From NCBI GenBank assembly GCA_946479915.1, contig CAMLHR010000038.1:1-8555 (forward strand): 8,555 nt of DNA. The letters run 5' to 3'. The notes under the pieces are model-generated. The model ran no database searches. It had not been told where the DNA came from and saw nothing but the letters and a program-made list of their open reading frames with translations. Below, piece after piece: positions 1-6,350 of this stretch (position 1 is the stretch's first letter; each line of letters opens with the position of its first letter). This stretch comes from an uncultured Lysobacter sp. (GTDB taxonomy: Bacteria; Pseudomonadota; Gammaproteobacteria; Xanthomonadales; Xanthomonadaceae). The position numbers were made by a program, and so were the translations under genes.

Positions 1-1
1 G

Positions 2-616
2 TCGATCACCCTGATCCCGGCCAACGAATACCGCCGCGAACGCTGGCGCAACGGCGCGGGCTGGACGCGCGAGATCTTTGCCGCGCGCGACCCCGCGCGC
101 GACTCGGACCCGGCGGGCGACTGGCATTGGCGCCTGTCGATCGCGGACATCGATGCGGATGCGCCGTTCTCCACGTTCCCCGGTGTGGACCGCGAACTCG
201 TGCTGCTGTCGGGAAACGGCCTGCGCCTGCGCTTCGACGACGGTGAGGCGGTGGAACTGCATCCGCCGCACGACAGCCTCCGGTTCGCGGGCGAGCGTGC
301 CGTGCAGGGGGAGCTGATCGACGGTCCGACGACCGACTTCAACCTGATGTGGCGGCGCGACCGGGTGCGCACGCGCCTGTGGCGCCGGCCGCTGGTGGGC
401 CAGGTGCTCGTCTTCGTCGAGCCGCGAACCACCTGGGTCGTGCACCTGCTGGGCGGCCGGGCCACGTTCGATGCGGCCTCCGGCCTGCCGCCCCTGGCCA
501 CGGGCGACACGGCGCTGCTGGGCGGCGAAGGTGCGCGGCGCCGGTTCGCGCTCGAGGGCGCCGGCGACGCGCTGGTGGTCGAGGTCGCCCCGACGGACGA
601 CCCGGCCGGTCAGTAG
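2..616 (+). CDS. HutD/Ves-family cupin protein (5' end just outside window)
   Basis: The reading frame is open from the window edge and ends at TAG 614-616, giving 204 visible residues. Family members are about 190-200 residues, so probably only the start codon or a few residues are missing. Conserved HutD features are visible (numbered from the first full codon): RWRNGAGWTREI at 14-25, the segment from W43 to G71 containing WRLSIADID, and GPTTDFNLMWRRD at 108-120. The family has a cupin-type beta-barrel fold. HutD is named for its link to histidine-utilisation operons, and the E. coli member Ves is tied to cold-related growth; no catalytic activity is firmly established to my knowledge. No other hut gene is visible, so a histidine role cannot be supported here. 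Its last 7 bases overlap the end of the convergent reductase gene. Family assignment is strong; function is unknown. Confidence 0.9.
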   Translation, partial: SITLIPANEYRRERWRNGAGWTREIFAARDPARDSDPAGDWHWRLSIADIDADAPFSTFPGVDRELVLLSGNGLRLRFDDGEAVELHPPHDSLRFAGERAVQGELIDGPTTDFNLMWRRDRVRTRLWRRPLVGQVLVFVEPRTTWVVHLLGGRATFDAASGLPPLATGDTALLGGEGARRRFALEGAGDALVVEVAPTDDPAGQ

Positions 617-3021
617 ACGTCGCGCCGGTAGCGTCCGTCCGCGGCCATCGCCTCCAGCGTTTCCGGCCCGACGATCCCCGCCAGTGCGGCGTCCACGCCC
701 GGCGCCATGCCGGCGAGGCTGCCGCAGACATAGATCGAGGCGCCGTCGCCGACCCACGCGCGCAGCACGTCCGCGTGGCTCGCGACGAGGTGCTGCACGT
801 AGCGCGGACCGCCGTCCGGGCCGCGCTGCTCCCGGGAGAAGGCCAGGTCCAGTCGCTGCAGCCAGCCGTCGGCCTCCCATCGTGCGAGGTCGTCCCCGTA
901 GTGCAGGTCGTGCGCGCGGGTGCGTTCGCCGAACAGCAGCCAGTTGCGTCGGTGCCCCGCGGCGATGCGCGCCTTGAGCAGGGCGCGCAGGCCGGCGATG
1001 CCCGTGCCGTTCCCGACCAGCACCAGCGGTCGGTCGCCCGCCGGCAGGTGGAAGCCGGGGTTCGCCCGGATGCGCAGCGCGATGCGGTCCGTGGCGGGAT
1101 CGGCATCCGCGAGCCACTGGCTGCCCAGGCCCGGCGTGCCGTCGGGATGCCGCATGCGCCGCACCAGCAGGTGCAGGCTGCCGTCCGCGGGCACGGACGC
1201 GATGGAATATTCCCGGTGGGGAAGCGTGGGCCTGCCGTCCACGAGCGGGCCTGGGTGGATTTCGGCGATGTCGCCGGCCTGCCAGGCGAGGTCCCCGGCC
1301 GCTTCCGGGACGAGCGCCACAGAGAACACCTCGGCGCCCGGGCTGCCTGCATTGAGGATGCGCCGTTCCGCGATGCGCCACTGGCCATAGCGCGGCGGCG
1401 ACCAGTCGGGGAGGTCGTGCCGGCCCGCCAGCAGGCCGATGTGGTGCTGCCAGTGCCGCAACGCGCCGTCGGGGTCGCCGGCGTCCACGTCCACGCGGTC
1501 GAACAGCGGCGTCGCGCCGGCGTGGTGCAGCCACTGGTCGAGGGCCCGGCCGAACCCGCAGAAGTCCTCGCGGTAGTCGCGGTCGCCGAGCGCGAGGATC
1601 GCGTAGGCCACGCCGTCGAGTGCATCCGGCGGCAGCGCGGCCAGGCGGCGCGCGGTCGCGCGTGCCGCATCGGGGGCCTGGGCCTCGCCGAACGTGCTCG
1701 CGACGAAGATCGCGCGTTGCGTCGCCGCCAGGCGGGCGACGTCCAGCCCGGTGAGCGGCATCACTTCGACAGCGAGGCCACCCGAGCGCAGGTCGGCCGC
1801 CGTCTGCCAGGCGAGGCGTTCCGCGGTCCCCGTCTGGCTGGCGTGGAGCACCAGCACGGCCTGCGGCGGCGCGGATCCGGCGGACGCCGGGATGGCCGGC
1901 GTCCGTGGGGCGGTGGCCGCGACGCGCGCGGCGCGCCGGCGTCCCCGCCGGTCGAGGTACAGCATCCAGCCGGTGACCGCGAACAGCGGCATCGCCAGGC
2001 TCGCCAGCATGAACAGCACGGTGCCGGGCAGCCCGAAGAAGCTCCCGCGATGCAGCGCGAACATGCTCGCGCCGACCTTCTGTCGCCACGTGCCGTCGTC
2101 ATAGCGGTCGTGCGACGCGGGTGCGAGCGTCCAGCGGTCCAGCGCCAGCGTGTTGCGCGCGCGCTCGTGTGCCGGCGACGCGTCGAGGTAGCGGACCTCG
2201 ATGGCGCTGTCGTCGGGCCCGGGGAACGACAGCGTGGCTTCGCTCCAGGCGGGCGCCTGCGCCTGGAACGCGCGCCAGGCCGCATCGACGTCGAACGGCG
2301 GCGGGGCGCCGCGGTCCGCCGGCGCGTCGAACGCCTGCACTTCGACAGTGCCGGACGCCGCCCAGTCGTTGACCGCCTCGCGATACCAGCCGTACGACCA
2401 CCACAGGCCGGTCAGCGCCATGACCAGGTAACCGAGCAGCACCCAGGTGCCGACGACCGAGTGCAGGTGCCACAGGAAGTTGCGGCCCTTCTGTCGCCAG
2501 TCGAGCGCGAGCCAGGTGCGCAGGCTGCCCCACCGGCGCGGCCAGCGCAGGTACAGCCCGGACAGGCAGAAGAACACCAGCGCGACGGTGGATGCCGCGA
2601 CCACCTGCTTGCCGACGTCGTCCGCGGCGAGCCAGCGGTGGAGCTGCATCGTCGTTCGGAAGAATCCCTGGTACCGCGGTTCCGGCAGCAGCGCACCGGT
2701 GTACGGGTCCAGCTGGCGCCGCTCGCCCCGCCGCTCGCCGGGCTTCGGTGCGAAGCCGACGACGGCGACGTCGGAAGGATCGCTGGACAGCTGCAGCGAC
2801 GCGACGGGGTCGGCCCGCTGCTCGCGCACGCGCGCCACCAGCCCGGATGGCGGGAGCGCTCCGTCGCGCGCCTCCACCGAGAGCACGCCGGGGTTGAGCG
2901 CGCGCAGCAGTTCGTCCTCGAAACTGAGGATGCCCCCGGTCAGCCCGACCAGCGCCAGCACCAGGCCGGCGGTGATGCCGAGCAGCCAGTGGACCTGGAA
3001 GACCGCGTTGCGGAGCGTCAT
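610..3021 (-). CDS. piuB: PiuB-like PepSY membrane / flavodoxin / FAD-NADPH reductase fusion
   Basis: This is an 803-residue inner-membrane flavoreductase. The N-terminal PepSY_TM module (about 1-357) has four hydrophobic helices near 9-33, 139-159, 184-208 and 330-355. Histidines lie in or near them (H11, H128 in QLHRW, H185 and H187 in WHLHS, H324 in ALHRG) and are plausible haem or metal ligands. A Pro/Ala-rich linker (about 358-386) leads to a flavodoxin domain (about 388-530) with the FMN loop HASQTGTAERLA at 393-404 and ILALGDRDY at 475-483. An FAD domain follows with the RxYS motif REYSIAS at 603-609. The NADPH domain has NGTGIAGLRALL at 671-682, YVCGS at 764-768 and a C-terminal aromatic in RRDVY. 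Automatic annotation may call this a sulfite reductase alpha subunit, but no sulfite reductase haemoprotein is nearby and the FAD region is too short for CysJ's connecting domain. The start is ATG at 3021, where the TM helix begins, 5 nt after piuC. A role in periplasmic ferric-siderophore reduction is inferred from FoxB/FpvG-type PepSY proteins and from operon context. Confidence 0.92.
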   Translation of the reverse strand: MTLRNAVFQVHWLLGITAGLVLALVGLTGGILSFEDELLRALNPGVLSVEARDGALPPSGLVARVREQRADPVASLQLSSDPSDVAVVGFAPKPGERRGERRQLDPYTGALLPEPRYQGFFRTTMQLHRWLAADDVGKQVVAASTVALVFFCLSGLYLRWPRRWGSLRTWLALDWRQKGRNFLWHLHSVVGTWVLLGYLVMALTGLWWSYGWYREAVNDWAASGTVEVQAFDAPADRGAPPPFDVDAAWRAFQAQAPAWSEATLSFPGPDDSAIEVRYLDASPAHERARNTLALDRWTLAPASHDRYDDGTWRQKVGASMFALHRGSFFGLPGTVLFMLASLAMPLFAVTGWMLYLDRRGRRRAARVAATAPRTPAIPASAGSAPPQAVLVLHASQTGTAERLAWQTAADLRSGGLAVEVMPLTGLDVARLAATQRAIFVASTFGEAQAPDAARATARRLAALPPDALDGVAYAILALGDRDYREDFCGFGRALDQWLHHAGATPLFDRVDVDAGDPDGALRHWQHHIGLLAGRHDLPDWSPPRYGQWRIAERRILNAGSPGAEVFSVALVPEAAGDLAWQAGDIAEIHPGPLVDGRPTLPHREYSIASVPADGSLHLLVRRMRHPDGTPGLGSQWLADADPATDRIALRIRANPGFHLPAGDRPLVLVGNGTGIAGLRALLKARIAAGHRRNWLLFGERTRAHDLHYGDDLARWEADGWLQRLDLAFSREQRGPDGGPRYVQHLVASHADVLRAWVGDGASIYVCGSLAGMAPGVDAALAGIVGPETLEAMAADGRYRRDVY

Positions 3022-3026
3022 GCGGG

Positions 3027-3710
3027 TCAGCCCACGTCGGCCCAGCGCCGCAGCAGGTTGTGGTACACGCCGGTCAGGCCCAGCGCGGCCTGCGAGTCCG
3101 GCAGGTCGCGGTGCACCTGCTGCACCGCGCGGTCCAGGTCGTACAGCAGCGTGCGCTGGCCGTCGTCGCGGACCATGGACTGGATCCAGAAGAACGAGGC
3201 CACGCGCGCGCCGCGCGTCACCGGCTTCACCAGGTGCAGGCTGCTGGCCGGGTACAGGACCATGTGGCCCGCGGGCAGCTTCACGGCGTGCGTGCCGTAG
3301 GTGTCCTCGACCACCAGCTCGCCGCCGTCGTATTCGTCCGGCGCGCTGAGGAACAGGGTCGCCGACAGGTCCGTGCGCACGCGGTGCGGCGTGCCGCGGA
3401 TCGGGCGGATCGCGTTGTCCACGTGGCTGCCGAACGAATGGCCGCCCGCGTAGCGGTTGAACAGCGGCGGGAACACCTTCAGCGGCAGCGCCGCGGACAC
3501 GAACAGCGCGTTGCGCTGCAGCGCCGCGAGCACGACCTCGCCGAGCTCGCGCGCGACCGGCGAGTCCTCGGGCAGCTGCTCGTTGTGCTTGGCCTGCGCC
3601 GACTGGTAGCCGGCCGTGGCGCGGCCGTCCGCCCACGTCGTCGCATCGAGCCTTTGGCGGCACTGCGCCACCTGTTCCGCGGTCAGCACGTCGGGGATCT
3701 GCAGGAGCAT
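3027..3710 (-). CDS. piuC: PKHD-type Fe(II)/2-oxoglutarate dioxygenase (PiuC/YbiX)
   Basis: This is a 227-residue cytosolic oxygenase of the YbiX/PiuC hydroxylase family, at the usual family length. The iron facial triad is visible as H96 and D98 in GSHVDN and H159 in [12 protein letters not shown], with R169 in GARVASFFW as the expected 2-oxoglutarate anchor. The C-terminal segment from about 203 ([19 protein letters not shown]) matches the small PKHD_C tail domain. The start is ATG at 3710, giving the typical short N-terminus [10 protein letters not shown]; an upstream Shine-Dalgarno is weak (AGG about 10 nt away). It lies 23 nt downstream of the receptor gene and 5 nt upstream of the PepSY reductase, so the three are almost surely co-transcribed under iron control. 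The piuA-piuC pairing is conserved (fiu-ybiX in E. coli), but the true substrate is not known; siderophore or catechol hydroxylation is only a guess. Family confidence is very high, substrate confidence low. Confidence 0.95.
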   Translation of the reverse strand: MLLQIPDVLTAEQVAQCRQRLDATTWADGRATAGYQSAQAKHNEQLPEDSPVARELGEVVLAALQRNALFVSAALPLKVFPPLFNRYAGGHSFGSHVDNAIRPIRGTPHRVRTDLSATLFLSAPDEYDGGELVVEDTYGTHAVKLPAGHMVLYPASSLHLVKPVTRGARVASFFWIQSMVRDDGQRTLLYDLDRAVQQVHRDLPDSQAALGLTGVYHNLLRRWADVG

Positions 3711-3733
3711 TGGCGTTGCCTAGTGGGAACGGA

Positions 3734-5896
3734 TCAGAAGCTGAAGTCCGCGCTGAGCATGAAGGTGCGGCCGGCGCCCGGCACGTAGTGCCCGCCGCCG
3801 ACCTGGTCCACGTAGTCCTTGTCGCTGAGGTTGCTGCCGTTGAGGCGCAGCGCGAACCCGTCGCTGACCTGGTAGGAGACCATGGCGTCGTACAGCGTGT
3901 ACGACTTGGCGCGGCGGGTGTTGTCCTCGTTGCTCCAGCGGGCGCCGACGTGCTGCATGCCGAAGCCGACCTGCCAGGCGTCCGTGATCTCGTAGCTGGT
4001 CCAGAGACTCGCACTGTGGCGCGGCGTGTTGCCCAGCTCGTTGCCGACGACGGCGGCCTCGGTGGAGTCCAGGATCTCGCTGTCGAGGTACGTGTACGCG
4101 CCGAACAGCTGCCAGCGGTCGGAGAGCCGGCCCATCGCGCCGAGTTCGAAGCCCTGCACGCGCTGCTCGCCCTCGAGCACCTCGGCGCGACCGTCGTCGA
4201 CCGGGTCGTCGACGCGCGCGTTGGTCTTCTCGGTGCGGAAGACCGCGGTGCTGAGCAGCAGGCGCTCGCCGAACAGGTCCCACTTGGTGCCCAGTTCCAG
4301 CGTGCGGCTCTTCTCCGGCTCGAGCGCGGCCAGGCTCGCGTTGAGTTCCAGCTCCTCGGCGGAGGGATTGAACGAGTTGCCGTAGGCCACGTACACGCTG
4401 CCGTTGTCGGCGGGCTTGAACACCACCGCGGCGCGGCCGCTCAGTTCGGTGTCGGTGCGCTGCCAGCTGCCGCGCGCGCCCAGGTCGCGGTCGAAGCCGT
4501 CGGCCTCGACGTCGAAGCGGTCCCAGCGCAGGCCGCCGGTCAGCTCCCAGCGCGGCGACAGGGTGAGCGTGTCGAACACGTAGACCGCCGCGGACGAGGC
4601 CTCGCCGCTCGCGTCGTTCTCCGGGTCGCGCGCGATGCCGCCGGTGTACGGCGCGTGCGGGTCGGGGTCGAACAGGTCGGTCAGCGGTTCGCTGGCCACG
4701 GTGCGGGCGAGGTTGGAGGACTCCTCGCGGCTGAACTCCACGCCCGCGACCAGCGCATGCGACACGGTGCCGTTGTCGAAGTCCGCGGTCAGGTCGGTGG
4801 CGTTGAGCAGGATGGTGTGCTCGGACAGCCGCGTCTTGCCGCTGCGGTTGACGAGCAGCGAGTCGTCGGCGACGAAGCGCGGCGCGGTGATGATCGAGTC
4901 GCGCTCGCTCCGGCCCCACCGCGTCAGGTTCCGGACCTGGACGCCGTCGGAGAGGCGGTGCTGGATCACCAGGGTCGCCATGTCGGCGCTGGTGTCCTCG
5001 TAGTCGCGGTCGAGCAGGCCGTACCAGTTGCCGCGGTCCACGGGCGAGCGTGCGTCGTGGCTGTCCACCAGGATCTCGTGGCTGTCGCGCACCCATGGCT
5101 GGCCGTAGTCGGGCACGTTCTCCTGCTCCAGGTGGAACAGGCTGAAGGTCGTCGTCGTGTCGGTCCCCAGGCCGAAGCTGATGGTCGGCGCGACGCCCCA
5201 GCGCTCGGATGCGACATGGTCGCGGCCGTTGACCTCGGTGTCGTGCGCCATCAGGTTGATGCGGAACGCGGTGCCGTCGCCGATGGCGCGGTTGAGGTCG
5301 GCGGTGCCGCGCCGCAGCGCGTTGTCGCCGACGCTCACGCTCGCGTGGCCGAAGTCCTGCATGCGCGCGGTCTTGCTGGCCAGGTTGATCGAGCCGCCGG
5401 TGGAGCCGCGGCCGGTCTGCGCCGAGGCCGGGCCCTTGGCCACCTCGACCTGCTCGACGTTGAAGGGATCGCGCGAGTAGCCGCCGATGTCGCGGACGCC
5501 GTCCACGAACAGGTCGGTGCGCGCGGAGAAGCCGCGCAGGGTCAGGTTGTCGCCGGCGGGCACGCCGCCTTCGCCGGCCTGGATGCTGATGCCGGGGACG
5601 TTGCGCAGCGCGTCGCGCAGCGTGGTCACGCCCTGGTCCTGCATGAGGCCCGCGGGGACGATGGTGACGGTGGAGGGGGTGTCCACCAGCGGCTGCGTGA
5701 ACTTCGGCGATTGCGGCGCGGTGACGCGCTGGCCTTCGACCTGGATGGTGTCGAGGTTGGTGGCCTGCACCACGGGGTCGGGGGTGGCGACCGGGTCGGG
5801 CGACGGGCCGCCGGCGGCGAATGCGGTGGCCGGGAGGCCGAGGGCAATGGCGAGGGCGCCGGCGAGCGGCGAGGGGACGGGCTTGGCGGGGGACAT
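3734..5896 (-). CDS. piuA: TonB-dependent catecholate siderophore receptor (PiuA/Fiu-like)
   Basis: This is a 720-residue outer-membrane receptor for ferric siderophores. The signal peptide is residues 1-27, with likely cleavage after ATAFA. A Pro/Asp-rich spacer (31-43) precedes a TonB-box-like DTIQV at 49-53. The plug domain (about 65-175) contains TLRDALRNVPGISIQ, NLTLRGFSARTDLFVDGVRD and EVAKGPASAQTGRG, typical of the TonB-siderophore receptor family. The 22-strand barrel fills the rest and ends in the outer-membrane signature with terminal Phe (LSADFSF). I chose ATG 5896 because GGAA lies 5 nt upstream and it gives a clean signal peptide; ATG 5902 and TTG 5929 are in frame but have worse spacing. 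The gene heads the piuA-piuC-piuB operon, and its promoter at about 5951-5979 is overlaid by a Fur box, so iron repression is expected. Homologues (Fiu, PiuA) take up monomeric catechol-iron complexes and siderophore-conjugated beta-lactams such as cefiderocol; the native ligand here is not shown. Confidence 0.95.
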   Translation of the reverse strand: MSPAKPVPSPLAGALAIALGLPATAFAAGGPSPDPVATPDPVVQATNLDTIQVEGQRVTAPQSPKFTQPLVDTPSTVTIVPAGLMQDQGVTTLRDALRNVPGISIQAGEGGVPAGDNLTLRGFSARTDLFVDGVRDIGGYSRDPFNVEQVEVAKGPASAQTGRGSTGGSINLASKTARMQDFGHASVSVGDNALRRGTADLNRAIGDGTAFRINLMAHDTEVNGRDHVASERWGVAPTISFGLGTDTTTTFSLFHLEQENVPDYGQPWVRDSHEILVDSHDARSPVDRGNWYGLLDRDYEDTSADMATLVIQHRLSDGVQVRNLTRWGRSERDSIITAPRFVADDSLLVNRSGKTRLSEHTILLNATDLTADFDNGTVSHALVAGVEFSREESSNLARTVASEPLTDLFDPDPHAPYTGGIARDPENDASGEASSAAVYVFDTLTLSPRWELTGGLRWDRFDVEADGFDRDLGARGSWQRTDTELSGRAAVVFKPADNGSVYVAYGNSFNPSAEELELNASLAALEPEKSRTLELGTKWDLFGERLLLSTAVFRTEKTNARVDDPVDDGRAEVLEGEQRVQGFELGAMGRLSDRWQLFGAYTYLDSEILDSTEAAVVGNELGNTPRHSASLWTSYEITDAWQVGFGMQHVGARWSNEDNTRRAKSYTLYDAMVSYQVSDGFALRLNGSNLSDKDYVDQVGGGHYVPGAGRTFMLSADFSF

Positions 5897-5948
5897 GGGC
5901 ATTCCGTGCGGAAAAGAGAAACGGCACAAACAAATGGCCGCGGCGAGG

Positions 5949-5969
5949 GAATCCTAATGAGAAGGATTC
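5949..5969. repeat. Perfect 7-bp inverted repeat overlapping the Fur box
   Basis: GAATCCT (5949-5955) and AGGATTC (5963-5969) are perfect reverse complements separated by the 7 bases AATGAGA. The repeat is offset from the Fur dyad and covers the predicted -10 element. It may be a second, overlapping half-site arrangement for Fur dimers or a site for another regulator. A folded RNA is less likely, since most of the repeat lies upstream of the predicted transcription start. Confidence 0.6.
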
Positions 5970-5979
5970 GCATTTGCAA
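5951..5979 (-). promoter_or_regulatory. Predicted sigma70 promoter of the piu operon
   Basis: On the minus strand TTGCAA (5979-5974, 4/6 to TTGACA) is followed after exactly 17 nt by TAGGAT (5956-5951, 4/6 to TATAAT). Transcription would start near 5944, leaving a leader of about 48 nt before the piuA ATG at 5896. This lies in an AT-richer patch within a very GC-rich region, and the Fur box fills the spacer. Not experimentally shown. Confidence 0.62.
5956..5974 (-). promoter_or_regulatory. Fur box upstream of piuA
   Basis: The plus-strand 19-mer AATGAGAAGGATTCGCATT matches the gammaproteobacterial/xanthomonad style Fur site AATGAGAATCATTCTCATT at 16 of 19 positions, with dyad symmetry between AATGAGAA and its partner TTCGCATT. 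It sits exactly between the predicted -35 and -10 elements of piuA, where Fur-Fe(II) would block RNA polymerase. Downstream genes are all iron-uptake families, which supports the call. Confidence 0.85.
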
Positions 5980-6014
5980 CAAGAAACGGACGACGCCCGA
6001 CGGACGGACGGCGC

Positions 6015-6350
6015 CTAGCGGTCGTCCCGCACCCAGACCACGCCGGCCTCCACCCGCACCGGGAACTTCGCGACCGGGACGTACGCCGGGCCGCACAACG
6101 CGCGCCCGTCGCGCACGTCGAACTTCGCGCCATGCAGGACGCACTCGATGCTCGCCTCGTCGCCGTCGAAGGTGCCGGCGGACAGTTCGAAGTCCTCGTG
6201 CGTGCAGCGGTCCTCAAGCGCGTAGTAGTCGCCGTCGTAGTTGACGACCAGGATCGGCGTGTCGCCGTCCCAGGCCACGGTGGTCTCGCCGGGGAGCAGC
6301 TCGCCCGTCGTGCAGACGCGGACCCAGCCCTCGCGCGTCGTGTCGTTCAC
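6015..6350 (-). CDS. Rieske-type [2Fe-2S] ferredoxin of the suf operon
   Basis: This is a 111-residue soluble single-domain Rieske protein, of the kind often annotated as the ferredoxin subunit of a non-haem iron oxygenase. Cluster ligands are C49 and H51 in DRCTHEDF and C70 and H73 in ECVLHGAKF, giving C-x-H-x18-C-x2-H; a Pro-containing strand PAYVPVAKFPV follows at about 88-98. The start is GTG at 6350, chosen because AGGAG lies 5 nt upstream (6360-6356) and because this GTG overlaps the acetyltransferase stop in a GTGA coupling. No oxygenase alpha subunit is in view, so its partner is more likely linked to Fe-S assembly: it could supply electrons to SUF or be one of its targets. It ends 118 bp before the piuA start and is the last gene of the suf cluster. 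Family assignment is firm; the role is inferred. Confidence 0.93.
   Translation of the reverse strand: MNDTTREGWVRVCTTGELLPGETTVAWDGDTPILVVNYDGDYYALEDRCTHEDFELSAGTFDGDEASIECVLHGAKFDVRDGRALCGPAYVPVAKFPVRVEAGVVWVRDDR

Noticed and set aside
610..1700. Sulfite reductase flavoprotein (cysJ) as the identity of the C-terminal half
   Set aside because: It is fused in frame to a PepSY membrane module, lacks the connecting domain, and sits in a siderophore-uptake operon with no sulfite reductase haemoprotein nearby.
349..3300. A 983-codon open frame on the plus strand opposite the PepSY reductase
   Set aside because: The translation is low-complexity Arg/Ala/Gly/Val-rich with no family motifs, and it runs antisense to a protein with complete flavin and NADPH motifs. 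Long antisense frames are expected at this GC content.
3022..4014. Extension of the PepSY reductase frame upstream to position 4014
   Set aside because: The added residues have no domain similarity and overlap piuC and the end of piuA in another frame. ATG 3021 starts directly at the first membrane helix of the family.
5897..5929. Earlier starts for piuA at ATG 5902 or TTG 5929
   Set aside because: ATG 5902 has its GGA directly abutting the start codon, and TTG 5929 adds a charged, His-containing stretch that spoils the signal peptide. ATG 5896 has better spacing, though 5902 would change the protein by only two residues.
6000..6011. Short tandem repeat of ACGG, three copies
   Set aside because: Only 12 bp long and typical of chance in this base composition. 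No flanking repeat structure suggests a functional array.
5986..6014. Possible rho-independent terminator after the Rieske gene
   Set aside because: Only a 4-bp CGCC/GGCG stem with a 12-nt loop can be drawn, and what follows is a mixed T-rich stretch rather than a T run. The palindrome GGCGCC alone is too weak.
3710..6244. An 844-codon open frame on the plus strand opposite piuA
   Set aside because: It mirrors the TonB receptor gene, is rich in Val/Ala/Gly/Arg/His without recognisable domains, and crosses the promoter region and part of the Rieske gene. It is a composition shadow.
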